Positions 7,762 to 17,596 of a DNA stretch of 64,000 nucleotides are shown here, piece after piece. A program made the position numbers and the translations under genes. Source of the stretch: Thiobacillus sp. (GTDB lineage: Bacteria > Pseudomonadota > Gammaproteobacteria > Burkholderiales > Thiobacillaceae); the NCBI GenBank assembly GCA_030679915.1, contig JAUXRY010000030.1, positions 1 to 64,000 of the forward strand, written 5' to 3'. Every line of letters starts with the position of its first letter. Within the stretch, counting starts at the first letter, position 1. A model generated the notes under the pieces. It worked only from the letters and a program-made list of their open reading frames with translations, searched no databases and was not told where the DNA came from.

Positions 7762-9798
7762 TCAACTCCCCGCAAGGGCCTGGCGGCTGCCAAGCCAGCG
7801 CTCTACGTGACGTGCAGTGATGTCGGGATGGTGGGAAAGACAGCGTTGCGCCAGATCGCGCGCGGATTCGAGTAGCGCAACATCGCGTTCGAGATCGGCA
7901 AAGCGCAGCATCGGCAGGCCGCTCTGACGATGCCCGATGAGTTCACCCGGGCCACGCAGCAGCAAATCCTGACGCGCGATTTCAAAGCCGTCGGTGAGCT
8001 CGAAAATGACTTTAAGACGCGCCCGGGCCAGTTCGGAAACCGGCGTTTGATACAGCAACACACACACCGATTCGCGGCTGCCGCGCCCAACCCGGCCACG
8101 TAATTGGTGCAATTGGGCCAGACCCATGCGTTCAGCGTGCTCGATGATCATCAATGCCGCATTGGGGACATCAACGCCGACTTCGATCACGGTGGTGGCG
8201 ACCAGCAAGTCGATTTGATGGGCCTGAAACGCCGCCATCACGGCTTGTTTTTCAGCCGACTTCAAGCGTCCGTGGACCAGGCCGATGCGCAACTCCGGCA
8301 GTTGCGCCACCAATGCAGCGTAGGTGTCTTGCGCGGTTTGCAACTGCAGTTTTTCGGACTCTTCAATCAAGGGGCACACCCAGTAGGTCTGGCCACCCGC
8401 AAGGCAGGCCTCGCGCACGCGTTCCAGCACATCGTCGCGGCGGGCAGCGCTCACAAGTTTGGTCATGATAGGCGTGCGTCCGGGGGGTAGCGAGTCGATC
8501 GTGGACACATCGAGGTCGGCAAAAAAGCTCATGGCAAGCGTACGGGGGATCGGTGTCGCGCTCATCATCAACTGATGCGGCTCGGTGCCTTTGTGCATCA
8601 GCGCCAGCCGTTGGCCGACGCCAAAACGATGCTGCTCGTCAACCACGACCAGACCCAGACGATCGAAACTTCCGGCTTCCTGAAACAAGGCGTGGGTACC
8701 AAAAGCCAGATCAATTTCGCCTGCGGATATGGCCTGCCAGGCGGCAGTGCGCTCGGATTTTTTCTGGCTGCCGGAAACCCAGGCGCAGCGCACGCCGAGC
8801 GCGGACAGCTGGGGCGCCAACTTGCGAAAATGCTGTTCGGCGAGAATTTCAGTGGGTGCCATGAACGCCGCTTGCTGGCCGTTTTCAATTGCCTGCAAAC
8901 AGGTAAGTGCGGCCACCACGGTTTTGCCGCTGCCGACATCGCCTTGCAGCAGGCGGCGCATCGGGTGAGGACGGTTCAGGTCGGAACTGATCTCCTGCCA
9001 GGCGTGAGTCTGGGCTGGGGTCAAATCAAATGGCAACTGTCGGGTAAATGCTGTTGTCAGTTGCTGCTTCGCGGGCAAAGGCGTGGTGCGCAGGCTTTGC
9101 CGCTGGCGTCGCGACGTAGCCAGGGACAATTGCTGCGCCAGCAGTTCGTCGAACGCCAGTCGTTGCCAGGCAGGGTGGCGGCGGGATTCGAGCTCTGAAA
9201 GCGCGCAGTCGAGCGGCGGTTGATGTAGCAGCCGAATGCTGGATTCCAGATCCGGCAGTTTCAATTTGGCCAGCCAGTCGGCGGGCAGCGTGTCGCTGAT
9301 CGGCGCTTCCAGCGACCGTGCGACCAGTTTTCGCAACGTGGCTTGCCCCAAGCCTGCGGTGGTCGGGTATACCGGCGTGAGCTGGGCTGGAAGGGGCGTC
9401 GATTCGTCGGCTTTTGCGAAACGCGGGTGAACCATTTCCAGCCCGAGAAAGCCCCCGCGTACTTCGCCCATGCAGCGGAAACTTTCGCCAGGCTGAAACA
9501 GCTTGAGATGGCTGGGATAAAAATTCAGGAAGCGCAGACCGAGCACGCCACTGGCGTCCTCCATGGTCACCGTCAACATGCGGCGCGGCCGGTAGGCGAC
9601 CTTGGCATCGCGCACCACCGCCTGTACCTGTGCCGATTGCCCGGGCAGCAGATCACGGATCGGCGTGATGTGTGTTTCGTCTTCCCACCGTAGGGGCAGG
9701 TGCAACACCAGGTCGGCGTCGCGAGTGAGGCCGAGTTTGGCGAGCTTGGCGGCTGTTGCCGGGCTGACCGGAAAGGAAAACGGCGAAGCCGCTTTCAA
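7762..9798 (-). CDS. recG: ATP-dependent DNA helicase RecG
   Basis: 678-aa helicase that remodels stalled replication forks and Holliday junctions. The N-terminal wedge/OB domain (about 1-250) precedes two RecA-like helicase domains. Motif I is GDVGSGKT, motif II is DEQH, motif III is MSATPIPRT, and the C-terminal helicase motifs include QLRGRVGRG. Length agrees with E. coli RecG (693 aa). It is last in the minus-strand run yicC-gmk-rpoZ-spoT-ridA-recG, resembling the rpoZ-spoT-recG neighbourhood of E. coli. Confidence 0.97.
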   Translation of the reverse strand: MKAASPFSFPVSPATAAKLAKLGLTRDADLVLHLPLRWEDETHITPIRDLLPGQSAQVQAVVRDAKVAYRPRRMLTVTMEDASGVLGLRFLNFYPSHLKLFQPGESFRCMGEVRGGFLGLEMVHPRFAKADESTPLPAQLTPVYPTTAGLGQATLRKLVARSLEAPISDTLPADWLAKLKLPDLESSIRLLHQPPLDCALSELESRRHPAWQRLAFDELLAQQLSLATSRRQRQSLRTTPLPAKQQLTTAFTRQLPFDLTPAQTHAWQEISSDLNRPHPMRRLLQGDVGSGKTVVAALTCLQAIENGQQAAFMAPTEILAEQHFRKLAPQLSALGVRCAWVSGSQKKSERTAAWQAISAGEIDLAFGTHALFQEAGSFDRLGLVVVDEQHRFGVGQRLALMHKGTEPHQLMMSATPIPRTLAMSFFADLDVSTIDSLPPGRTPIMTKLVSAARRDDVLERVREACLAGGQTYWVCPLIEESEKLQLQTAQDTYAALVAQLPELRIGLVHGRLKSAEKQAVMAAFQAHQIDLLVATTVIEVGVDVPNAALMIIEHAERMGLAQLHQLRGRVGRGSRESVCVLLYQTPVSELARARLKVIFELTDGFEIARQDLLLRGPGELIGHRQSGLPMLRFADLERDVALLESARDLAQRCLSHHPDITARHVERWLGSRQALAGS

Positions 9799-9807
9799 CT
9801 TGGAAAT

Positions 9808-10188
9808 TTAACCGGTCACCATCACGGCGTCAGCCTCGACCAGCGCGCCGCGCGGTAACGCGGCCACGCCGACTGCTGCACGTGCCGGGTACGGCGTTAC
9901 AAAATACTGCGCCATGATTTCGCTGACCTTGGGGAAGTGACCGAGATCCGTCAAAAACACATTCAGTTTGACCACGTCGGACAGCGAGCCGTCAGCCGCA
10001 GCCGCCACAGCCGCCAAGTTTTTGAACACCTGGTGGATCTGCGCTTCGATGCCATCGACCATTTCCATGGTGGCGGGATCGAGGCCGATTTGCCCGGAGA
10101 GGTACACCGTGTGATCTACCCGCACGGCTTGTGAATAGGTGCCGATCGCGGCAGGGGCGTTGGCAGTCTGAATGATGGTTTTGTTCAT
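9808..10188 (-). CDS. ridA: RidA family enamine/imine deaminase
   Basis: 126 aa, the RidA length. RidA hydrolyses reactive 2-aminoacrylate and related imines released by PLP enzymes, protecting other PLP enzymes. The trimer-interface active-site segment [21 protein letters not shown] is present, including the Arg that binds the substrate carboxylate. It lies between spoT and recG, a common betaproteobacterial position. Older annotations call this family endoribonuclease L-PSP. Confidence 0.92.
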   Translation of the reverse strand: MNKTIIQTANAPAAIGTYSQAVRVDHTVYLSGQIGLDPATMEMVDGIEAQIHQVFKNLAAVAAAADGSLSDVVKLNVFLTDLGHFPKVSEIMAQYFVTPYPARAAVGVAALPRGALVEADAVMVTG

Positions 10189-10211
10189 GCGAAAGATTCC
10201 TGTAGCGGGAC

Positions 10212-12356
10212 TTATTGGATAGGGGCGGCGCGGCCGTCTTTTTTGCCCTTGATGCGGTAAATCCGCACCACATCAGGCTGCGTGCGCAAGCCGCGCATGA
10301 CGCGGGCAAGATGCATGCGGTTCTCCACTTCCACCGTGAAGAAGAGGATGGTGTAAGGGCTGCCGTCTTCTTCTTCCATCGAAACATTACCGATGTTGGA
10401 GCCGTGTTCAGCGATGGCAGAAGCCACTTTGGCCAGCACGCCGCGCTGGTTGCCCACGACAACCTTGATCAGGACGTCGAACATGTGGCCAGGTTCGGCC
10501 TCCCATTCGACGTCCAGCCACTTGTCGGGATCGGTGCGGAAAGCACGGATCGACGGGCAGTCATGGGTGTGAATAATCAGGCCGCGATCCTTGTGGATGA
10601 AGCCGAGAATGGGATCGCCGGGTATCGGGTGGCAACATTGCGCCAGCTCGACCGCGATGCCTTCGGTGCCACGAATGCTGATGGCATGCGGGTGGGCGGG
10701 CTCGCCGGTTTTCTCGCCCAGCACATGAAGCAACTGGTGCGCGACCACCAGCGGCAATTTTCGTCCCAGACCGATGCCAGCGAATAATTCCTGACGGGAC
10801 TGCACCCCGTACTCCTTGACCAGTCGCTCCCATACGGATTCGTCGGGTTCGACCGCATCGGGGTGAAGGGCAGCAATGGCGCGATTGAGCAGGCGCTCGC
10901 CCAGTGCCGCGGCTTCTTCCACGCCGGTGTTGCGCAGGTAATTACGGATGTGCGAGCGCGCCTTGCCGGTTACGACGAAGTTCAGCCAGGCCGCATTGGG
11001 GCTGGCGTTTGAGGCTGTGACCACTTCGACATGATCGCCATTGCGTAACTGGGTGCGCAGCGGCATCAATTCATAGTTGATCTTGACTGCGATGCAGCGA
11101 TGGCCGACATCGGTGTGGACGGCAAAGGCAAAGTCGACGGCCGTGGCGCCGCGTGGCAGCGCCATGATTTTGCCTTTAGGGGTGAACACATAGACTTCGT
11201 CGGGGAACAGATCGACTTTGATGTGTTCCAGAAACTCGGTCGAATCGCCATGGTCGGCCTGAATGTCGAGCAGCGACTGCAGCCAGCGATGGGTGCGTGT
11301 CTGCACATCATTCAATACGGCATCAGACGACTTGTACATCCAGTGCGAGGCGATGCCGGATTCAGCCAGCCGGTTCATGTCGGTGGTGCGGATCTGCACC
11401 TCGATCGGGGTACCGCTGGGACCGAACAGGATGGAATGCAGCGACTGGTAGCCGTTGGCTTTGGGGATGGCGATGTAGTCCTTGAACTTGCCGGGTATCG
11501 GCTTGTACAAGGCGTGCAGCACCCCCAGCGCAACATAGCAGGCCTGCAGGTCATGCACCACGACGCGAAAGCCGTAGATGTCGAAGACTTCGGAAAAGGC
11601 GAGGTTTTTTTCCTGCATCTTGCGGTAGATGCTGAACAAGTGTTTTTCGCGACCGGTGATGGTGGCATCGACTTTCGCCTGTTCCAGTTTTTCCTGCATC
11701 ACCACCTTGACCTTGTCGACCAGTTCACGGCGGTTGCCTCGTGCGGCCTTCACCGCTTTGGCCAGCACCTGATAGCGGTTGGGGTGGCTGTAGCGGAAGC
11801 CGAGGTCTTCCAGTTCCTGGTAGACCGTGTGCAGGCCCAGGCGGTTTGCGATAGGAGCGTAGATTTCCAGTGTTTCGGCTGCAATGCGGCGGCGTTTTTC
11901 GGCCGGCATGGCATCCAGGGTGTGCATATTGTGCGTGCGATCGGCCAGCTTGATCAGGATGACCCGCACATCCTGCGCCATCGCCAGCAGCATTTTTCGG
12001 AAGTTCTCTGCCTGCGCATGCTGCTCGGACGCAAACGTTAGCTTGTCGAGCTTGGATACGCCTTCGACCAGCATCGCCACCGACTTGCCGAACCGAACTT
12101 CGATTTCGCCTGCGGTGGCCGGCGTGTCTTCGACCACGTCGTGCAGCAGTGCAGCGCTCAGGGTCTGGGCGTCAAGATGCCAGCCGGCGAGAATGCCGGC
12201 AACCGCCAGTGGATGGGAAATATAAGGTTCGCCGCTTTTTCGGAACTGGCCTTCGTGGGCGCTGCGGCTGAATTCGTAGGCACTTTCGATGACGTCGATT
12301 TCATCTGCTGACAAATAAGCCAGTGCCGGCCGCAGTGAATCAAATGCGTGCATCAT
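10212..12356 (-). CDS. spoT: Bifunctional (p)ppGpp synthetase/hydrolase
   Basis: RelA/SpoT-family stringent-response enzyme, about 714 aa from the ATG at 12356. The frame is open to 12452, but that overlaps the rpoZ end and is less likely. Domains in order: HD hydrolase with LLHDVVEDT, synthetase with the [12 protein letters not shown] and GYQSLHS motifs, TGS ([20 protein letters not shown]), the zinc-finger/helical region, and a C-terminal ACT domain. Both catalytic domains look intact, so it should make and degrade (p)ppGpp. Sits just downstream of rpoZ. Confidence 0.96.
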   Translation of the reverse strand: MMHAFDSLRPALAYLSADEIDVIESAYEFSRSAHEGQFRKSGEPYISHPLAVAGILAGWHLDAQTLSAALLHDVVEDTPATAGEIEVRFGKSVAMLVEGVSKLDKLTFASEQHAQAENFRKMLLAMAQDVRVILIKLADRTHNMHTLDAMPAEKRRRIAAETLEIYAPIANRLGLHTVYQELEDLGFRYSHPNRYQVLAKAVKAARGNRRELVDKVKVVMQEKLEQAKVDATITGREKHLFSIYRKMQEKNLAFSEVFDIYGFRVVVHDLQACYVALGVLHALYKPIPGKFKDYIAIPKANGYQSLHSILFGPSGTPIEVQIRTTDMNRLAESGIASHWMYKSSDAVLNDVQTRTHRWLQSLLDIQADHGDSTEFLEHIKVDLFPDEVYVFTPKGKIMALPRGATAVDFAFAVHTDVGHRCIAVKINYELMPLRTQLRNGDHVEVVTASNASPNAAWLNFVVTGKARSHIRNYLRNTGVEEAAALGERLLNRAIAALHPDAVEPDESVWERLVKEYGVQSRQELFAGIGLGRKLPLVVAHQLLHVLGEKTGEPAHPHAISIRGTEGIAVELAQCCHPIPGDPILGFIHKDRGLIIHTHDCPSIRAFRTDPDKWLDVEWEAEPGHMFDVLIKVVVGNQRGVLAKVASAIAEHGSNIGNVSMEEEDGSPYTILFFTVEVENRMHLARVMRGLRTQPDVVRIYRIKGKKDGRAAPIQ

Positions 12357-12402
12357 CACCGGCGCGTGGCAGGCGCGCGCCGGATGAGGGGCAGGCGAGT
12401 GC

Positions 12403-12606
12403 TCAGGCACGGCCCCGGTTGAGGATTTCACGGCCGACCTTGCCAGCGGCAATTTCGCGCAGTGCGGTCACAACGGATTTGTCTTTCGTCTCGACCATGG
12501 GCTGCGAGCCTTGTGCCAGCTGGCGCGCGCGATAGGTGACGGCGAGGGTCAGTTCGAAACGGTTGGGGAACATGTGGATACAGTCATCAACGGTGATACG
12601 TGCCAT
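12403..12606 (-). CDS. rpoZ: RNA polymerase omega subunit
   Basis: 67-aa omega subunit, which helps fold beta' and contributes to the ppGpp site of RNA polymerase. The start [19 protein letters not shown] and the ARQLAQG segment are diagnostic. CAGGAG stands upstream of the ATG. Lies between gmk and spoT as in many proteobacteria, linking the ppGpp enzyme to its target polymerase subunit. Confidence 0.97.
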   Translation of the reverse strand: MARITVDDCIHMFPNRFELTLAVTYRARQLAQGSQPMVETKDKSVVTALREIAAGKVGREILNRGRA

Positions 12607-12635
12607 GGAAATACTCCTGCTTCGGGTGGTGCGGT

Positions 12636-13265
12636 TTAGATGCGGCGGAATTCGTCGAACAGCATGGCGTGCCTGTCCAACTGGCGTGCAGTTTCGAGAC
12701 GAACGCTGCGGGTAATCGCAACCAGATCCAGTATGGCCTGATCGAAATCATCGTTGACCATTATATAGTCGAACGCATCGGCGTGAGCGACATCGTGGGC
12801 GGCAGCGGCGAGCCGACGTTCAATCACCTCATCGCTGTCCTGTTCCCGACCCTTGAGACGGGTTCTCAGAGCGTTGAATGATGGTGGCAGAATAAAGATG
12901 GAAGTGGATCCGGGAAAATGGTGTTTGACTTGGGCTGCGCCCTGCCAGTCTATTTCAAGCAGGATGTCATGCCCCGCGTTGAGGTCGCGCGAGATACTGC
13001 CTTTCGAGGTGCCGTAAAAGTTGCCATATACCTCTGCATGCTCGAGAAACTCGCCTTCGGCCAGCATGTGTTCGAAGCGCTGCCGGTCCACAAAATGGTA
13101 ATCGCGACCCTCGGTTTCGCCAGGCCTTGGCGCACGTGTCGTGTAGGACACCGACAGGCGTATGGCGGTATCGGTTTTCAACAGTGCCTTGACCAGGCTG
13201 GTCTTGCCGGCGCCGGAGGGCGCGCTGACGATGTAAAGCACACCTTTGCTGGGATTGGGCGTCAT
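12636..13265 (-). CDS. gmk: Guanylate kinase
   Basis: Phosphorylates GMP to GDP with ATP. 209 aa. P-loop [10 protein letters not shown] near residues 14-23, the GMP-binding segment [11 protein letters not shown], and [13 protein letters not shown] followed by the lid region. All catalytic motifs are present. Located between yicC and rpoZ in a purine/stringent-response cluster. Confidence 0.97.
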   Translation of the reverse strand: MTPNPSKGVLYIVSAPSGAGKTSLVKALLKTDTAIRLSVSYTTRAPRPGETEGRDYHFVDRQRFEHMLAEGEFLEHAEVYGNFYGTSKGSISRDLNAGHDILLEIDWQGAAQVKHHFPGSTSIFILPPSFNALRTRLKGREQDSDEVIERRLAAAAHDVAHADAFDYIMVNDDFDQAILDLVAITRSVRLETARQLDRHAMLFDEFRRI

Positions 13266-13298
13266 GATTGTTCCGGTTTTCTTGAATTAAATAGTTTG

Positions 13299-14165
13299 TT
13301 ATTCGATATTCTGCACTTGCTCGCGCATTTGCTCGATCAGCACTTTGAGCTCGAGCGAGACGCGTGAGGTTTCGACGGCGACCGATTTGGCGCCCAGTGT
13401 ATTGGCTTCGCGGTGCAGCTCCTGCATCAGGAAATCGAGGCGCTTGCCTACCGCACCCGGCTGATCCAGCACTCGGCGGACTTCAGAGAAATGGGCGCTC
13501 AGACGGGAAAGCTCTTCATCAATATCGGCTTTTTGCGCCGCCAGTGCGACCTCCTGCGCCAGCCGTTCATGGCCGGCTTCACCCAGCGCATCACGCAGGC
13601 GTTCCGCCAGTTTGTCGCGCTGGGCGGCAACCAGCGCAGGCAGCAGCGGTTGCAGGCCGGCCACCTGTGCTTCGGCGGCGCCCAGACGATCGAGAATATG
13701 TTGTTTGAGTTTGCCCCCTTCGCGCTGGCGGCTTGCCACCAGTTCATCCAATGTGGCGCGCACGCCATCAAGGGCCGCCTGGTTGAGTGCGTCCTGGGTC
13801 AGGGTTGCAGTGGGGACGGCACCAGGCCAGCGCAGAATTTCATTGACGCTGAGCGGTGTGCAGTTGGGCACACGCTGCATGACATCGGCCTGCCAATGCA
13901 CGAGCTGCTCAAGAATGGCCGGGTTCAAGCCGTTATCCAGCGTGGCAGCGGGTAATGCAATCAGATTGATGCGGCATTCGACCTTGCCGCGGGCGAGGCG
14001 TTGCTGAATCAGTTCGCGGAGTTGCGGTTCCAGGGCGCGGAATTCTTCAGCCAGGCGGAAATGCAGCTCGAGATAGCGCTGATTGACGCTGCGCAAGTCG
14101 ATGTTGACGCTGGCATGGTCGAGGTTGAGGCTGTGGGCGGCGAACCCGGTCATGCTCGTGGTCAT
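13299..14165 (-). CDS. yicC: YicC/YloC family endoribonuclease
   Basis: 288 aa. Begins MTTSMTGFAA, the family hallmark, and ends with the conserved LMQELHREANTLGAKS segment and a C-terminal helical part. YicC-family proteins form hexamers and cleave RNA; E. coli YicC has been linked to RyhB turnover. First gene of the minus-strand run. A ~106-bp divergent gap separates it from the kinase gene. Confidence 0.92.
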   Translation of the reverse strand: MTTSMTGFAAHSLNLDHASVNIDLRSVNQRYLELHFRLAEEFRALEPQLRELIQQRLARGKVECRINLIALPAATLDNGLNPAILEQLVHWQADVMQRVPNCTPLSVNEILRWPGAVPTATLTQDALNQAALDGVRATLDELVASRQREGGKLKQHILDRLGAAEAQVAGLQPLLPALVAAQRDKLAERLRDALGEAGHERLAQEVALAAQKADIDEELSRLSAHFSEVRRVLDQPGAVGKRLDFLMQELHREANTLGAKSVAVETSRVSLELKVLIEQMREQVQNIE

Positions 14166-14271
14166 AGATGGGTTGCAAATAAGCAGTTAGGATTACAGTG
14201 TGGGTGTGGAGCCGGTGCATGCCTTTTTCAGCAGAACCGGTTCGTTAGGCAAAGATAATAGACGTTCAACT

Positions 14272-15216
14272 ATGGCGACTCAACCCAATCAGGCGCTTCC
14301 CAACGGATACCGGCTCAACGAATACACCATCGTCCGAAAAATCGGCGGTGGCGGATTCAGCATGGTGTATCTGGCGCGTGACAGCAACAACCAGTCAGTC
14401 GCGATCAAGGAATACCTTCCAGGGCAGTTGGTGCTGCGCACCGAAGGCTCGGTCATCGTGCAGGCTAGTTCGGCCGAAAACAGCAATATCTTTCGTCATG
14501 GCCTGAAGTGTTTTTTTGAAGAAGGCCGGGCACTGGCACGTATCGATCACCCCAATGTGATCCGGGTGACCAACTTTTTCCGCGCCAACGACACCGTTTA
14601 CATGGTGATGCGTTTCGAGCGCGGCAAAACGCTGCAGCAGCATATTCAGGCCAATCGCGGCACCATCAGTGAAAGCTTTATCCGGCGGGTGTTTGCCCAT
14701 TTGCTGAACGGTCTGCGCGAAGTCCATACCCACAAGCTGCTTCACCTCGACATCAAACCCTCGAATCTCTATATCCGGCTGGATGGCTCGCCGGTGCTGA
14801 TTGACTTTGGCGCCGCCCGGCAAACGCTCACACTGGAAGAAAGCAAGCTGCAGCCGATGTATACGCCGGGGTTTGCCTCGCCCGAGCAATACCACAACCG
14901 CGAGCGTCTGGGTCCGTGGTCGGATGTCTATAGTGTGGGCGCCAGCCTGTATGCCTGTCTGGCCGGCTATCCGCCGCAGTCGGCGGATGCCCGTCTGCTG
15001 AGCGACAAACTGGTGCCGGCAACGGTCAACTGGCGCGGTGCTTATTCGGATCAGCTGCTGGAGATCATCGACCAATGTCTCAAGCTTAACTACATGGAGC
15101 GCCCGCAAAGTGTGTTCAGCCTGCAGAAAGTGTTGATGGACAGCACGGCCATGCGGCCGCCGCGTACCTCAATTTTGTCCAGTATCAAGCGGTCATTGAG
15201 CAAGGAATTGTTTTAA
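14272..15216 (+). CDS. Serine/threonine protein kinase
   Basis: About 314 aa from the ATG at 14272. A complete Hanks-type kinase: Gly-rich loop IGGGGFSMVY, ATP-anchoring Lys in VAIKEYLP, catalytic loop HLDIKPSNL, DFG in IDFGAA, and the ASPEQY activation-segment end. The catalytic loop reads HLD rather than HRD, so this is a non-RD kinase whose control by activation-loop phosphorylation is less certain. No membrane segment and no PASTA or FHA domain. It precedes a PP2C phosphatase by 9 bp, forming a kinase/phosphatase pair. Targets are unknown. Confidence 0.9.
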   Translation: MATQPNQALPNGYRLNEYTIVRKIGGGGFSMVYLARDSNNQSVAIKEYLPGQLVLRTEGSVIVQASSAENSNIFRHGLKCFFEEGRALARIDHPNVIRVTNFFRANDTVYMVMRFERGKTLQQHIQANRGTISESFIRRVFAHLLNGLREVHTHKLLHLDIKPSNLYIRLDGSPVLIDFGAARQTLTLEESKLQPMYTPGFASPEQYHNRERLGPWSDVYSVGASLYACLAGYPPQSADARLLSDKLVPATVNWRGAYSDQLLEIIDQCLKLNYMERPQSVFSLQKVLMDSTAMRPPRTSILSSIKRSLSKELF

Positions 15217-15225
15217 AGTACTGAA

Positions 15226-16134
15226 ATGAAATTCACCATCTTCCAGGCGTCCCGTCAGGGCGGCCGAAAAAATAACCAGGATCGTGTTGCTTACTCCTAC
15301 AGTCGCGATGCATTGTTGATGGTGGTAGCCGATGGCATGGGCGGCCATATGCACGGCGAAATAGCCGCGCAGATTGCGGTGCAGGTGATGACCGATCAGT
15401 TCCAGAAAATGGCCAAGCCGCGCCTGGACGATCCGATGAAGTTTCTGGATGAGGCAACGACGCTCGCGCATTACACGATCAATGATTACGCCGTTGACCA
15501 GGATTTGCTGGAAATTCCCCACACCACCCTCGTAGCTGCCGTCATTCAGGATGATTTGGCGTACTGGGCGCATGTGGGCGATTCGCGCTTGTATCTGTTC
15601 AGTGATAGCAGCCTGATCGCGCGCACCGAAGATCACACCGCCGTTGCCCAGATGGTGCGCAACGGCCTGATCACTGAAGAAGAGGCAGGTACGCACCCGG
15701 AGCGCAACAAGGTGTCCAATTGCCTCGGCGGCTATGTGACCCCTCAGGTGGAATGCAATGCCCCGATCCCGCTGCACGATGCCGACACCATGTTGCTCTG
15801 TACCGATGGCATCTGGGGCATGGTCAATGCGCATGAACTGTCCGCGTTGCTCCATGCCTACACGCTGGAAGACGCGGTGCGCCATTTGATGGACCACGCT
15901 GAGTTCCGGGGGGGCGAGCATGGCGACAACCTCAGCCTCATCGCCATGACCTGGGGTGAGGCACGCATGCCCAGCAAGGATTCCATCTCTACCCTGGCTC
16001 TGCCGGACGGGGGCGTCACTACGCAAATCAATGCGCTGCGCCCGCTGCCGGGTGCCCCGGATGTGTCTGACGACGAAATCGAACGCGCGATTGCCGAAAT
16101 CCAGCAGGCAATCCAGAAAATCTCCCACAAATAG
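15226..16134 (+). CDS. PP2C-family serine/threonine phosphatase
   Basis: 302 aa. Metal-binding motifs of PPM/PP2C phosphatases are present: NQDRVAY, VVADGMGGH (the DGMGG signature), WAHVGDSRLYLF, LLCTDGIWG, and the late GDNLSLI with its metal-binding Asp. The C-terminal ~55 residues extend past the core and end in a helical AIAEIQQAIQKI segment. Probably reverses the action of the kinase encoded just upstream; the pair is likely co-transcribed. Confidence 0.92.
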   Translation: MKFTIFQASRQGGRKNNQDRVAYSYSRDALLMVVADGMGGHMHGEIAAQIAVQVMTDQFQKMAKPRLDDPMKFLDEATTLAHYTINDYAVDQDLLEIPHTTLVAAVIQDDLAYWAHVGDSRLYLFSDSSLIARTEDHTAVAQMVRNGLITEEEAGTHPERNKVSNCLGGYVTPQVECNAPIPLHDADTMLLCTDGIWGMVNAHELSALLHAYTLEDAVRHLMDHAEFRGGEHGDNLSLIAMTWGEARMPSKDSISTLALPDGGVTTQINALRPLPGAPDVSDDEIERAIAEIQQAIQKISHK

Positions 16135-16151
16135 GCGGTAGCAAGTCCAGG

Positions 16152-16183
16152 CCATGCGTGTGGGCAACTGCCCACGCGCATGG
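16152..16183. repeat. Strong inverted repeat between PP2C gene and rph
   Basis: Two 15-base arms (16152-16166 and 16169-16183) pair with a single G.U wobble around a tiny loop. It lies after the phosphatase stop and before rph. There is no T tract behind it, so a standard intrinsic terminator is not obvious; it may stabilise the upstream mRNA 3' end or halt transcription in another way. Confidence 0.6.
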
Positions 16184-16225
16184 TCGGCGCGGTAAACTCG
16201 CGCTTTCCACTATTTGTCTGCTGCC

Positions 16226-16957
16226 ATGTCCCCCCTTACCCGCCCTAGCGGTCGCACCTTCGATGCGTTGCGCCCCTTGTCGTTTACCCGCGGCTTTACC
16301 AAACACGCCGAAGGCTCGGTTCTGGTCGTTATGGGTGATACCCGCGTGCTGTGCACCGCCAGCGTGCTCGACAAGATTCCGCCGCACAAAAAAGGCAGCG
16401 GCGAAGGCTGGGTCACCGCAGAATATGGCATGTTGCCGCGCTCCACCCACACGCGCAGTGATCGCGAAGCCGCACGCGGCAAGCAAAGTGGTCGCACGCA
16501 GGAAATCCAGCGTTTGATCGGGCGTTCCCTGCGCGCCGTGGTCGACCTCAAAAAACTCGGCGAACGCACCCTGCACATCGACTGCGACGTGCTGCAGGCC
16601 GACGGCGGCACCCGTTGCGCCAGTATCTGTGGTGCCTATGTCGCGGTGGCTGACGCGGTTGCAGGCTTGCTGCGCGATGGCAAGCTCACCGAGACTCCAC
16701 TCACAGACAGCATCGCCGCCGTCTCGGTTGGGGTATATCAGGGTCAGCCGGTGCTCGATCTGGATTACGCAGAAGACTCGGATTGCGACACCGATATGAA
16801 CGTGGTGATCACGGGCAGCGGCGGCATGGTTGAAGTGCAGGGTACGGCAGAAGGCGTGCCGTTTTCGCGCGCGACCCTCGATGCCCTGATCGATCTGGCG
16901 GCTGCTGGCATCCAGCAGATTGCCGGGGCGCAGCAAACGGCGTTGAAAGCCGATTGA
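16226..16957 (+). CDS. rph: Ribonuclease PH
   Basis: Phosphorolytic 3'-5' exoribonuclease that trims tRNA 3' ends. About 243 aa from the ATG at 16226; a TTG at 16214 is also in frame. Motifs include [12 protein letters not shown], the phosphate-site [10 protein letters not shown], the acidic segment [12 protein letters not shown] and the C-terminal [10 protein letters not shown]. Lies 39 bp upstream of rdgB, an order seen in many bacteria. Confidence 0.96.
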   Translation: MSPLTRPSGRTFDALRPLSFTRGFTKHAEGSVLVVMGDTRVLCTASVLDKIPPHKKGSGEGWVTAEYGMLPRSTHTRSDREAARGKQSGRTQEIQRLIGRSLRAVVDLKKLGERTLHIDCDVLQADGGTRCASICGAYVAVADAVAGLLRDGKLTETPLTDSIAAVSVGVYQGQPVLDLDYAEDSDCDTDMNVVITGSGGMVEVQGTAEGVPFSRATLDALIDLAAAGIQQIAGAQQTALKAD

Positions 16958-16996
16958 TTTGCGACGTGCACAGAAAAAAACAATGAGGAGGATCCT

Positions 16997-17596
16997 ATGA
17001 GCAAACTGGTCATTGCTTCCGGCAATGCAGGCAAGCTGCGCGAAATCGCCCGCATCCTCGGTCCGTTTGGAATCGAGGCGGTCCCGCAATCGCAGTTCAA
17101 CGTGCCCGACTGCCCCGAGCCACACGTCACCTTCGTCGAAAATTGTCTGGCCAAGGCACGGCACGCCAGTTTGCACAGCGGCTTGCCCGCACTGGCCGAC
17201 GACTCCGGCATTTGTGTTGACGCGCTGGGCGGCGCACCCGGCGTGCAGTCGGCACGCTATGCGGGCGAGCCTAAATCGGACGCCAGCAACAACGACAAGC
17301 TCATCGCCGATCTGGCCAACGCATCCAACCGCCGCGCGCACTACACCTGTGTCATGGTCTATGTACGCCACCCCGACGACCCCGAGCCGGTGATTGCAGA
17401 AGGCCGCTGGTTCGGAGAAATCATCGACGTGCCACGCGGTGAAAACGGCTTTGGCTACGACCCGTATTTTCTGGTGCCCGAGTTTGATAAAACCGGTGCC
17501 GAGCTGGATGAAGACACCAAGAACACCATCAGTCATCGCGGTCAGGCATTGCGTGATCTGGTAGCCAAACTCAAACAGCTGAACCGACTTGGCTGA
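16997..17596 (+). CDS. rdgB: XTP/dITP diphosphatase (HAM1 family)
   Basis: Removes non-canonical purine nucleotides (ITP, dITP, XTP) by pyrophosphohydrolysis. 199 aa. Conserved motifs: SGNAGKLREI at the start, ADDSGICVDALGGAPGVQSARYAG in the middle, FGYDPYF and SHRGQAL near the end. A strong GAGGAGGAT ribosome site precedes the ATG. It overlaps the hemW start. Confidence 0.96.
   Translation: MSKLVIASGNAGKLREIARILGPFGIEAVPQSQFNVPDCPEPHVTFVENCLAKARHASLHSGLPALADDSGICVDALGGAPGVQSARYAGEPKSDASNNDKLIADLANASNRRAHYTCVMVYVRHPDDPEPVIAEGRWFGEIIDVPRGENGFGYDPYFLVPEFDKTGAELDEDTKNTISHRGQALRDLVAKLKQLNRLG

Noticed and set aside
11100-12041. 313-codon plus-strand frame inside spoT
   Set aside because: Antisense to conserved HD and synthetase motifs; composition is that of a shadow frame.
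15193-16167. 324-codon minus-strand frame over the PP2C gene
   Set aside because: Antisense to intact phosphatase motifs.
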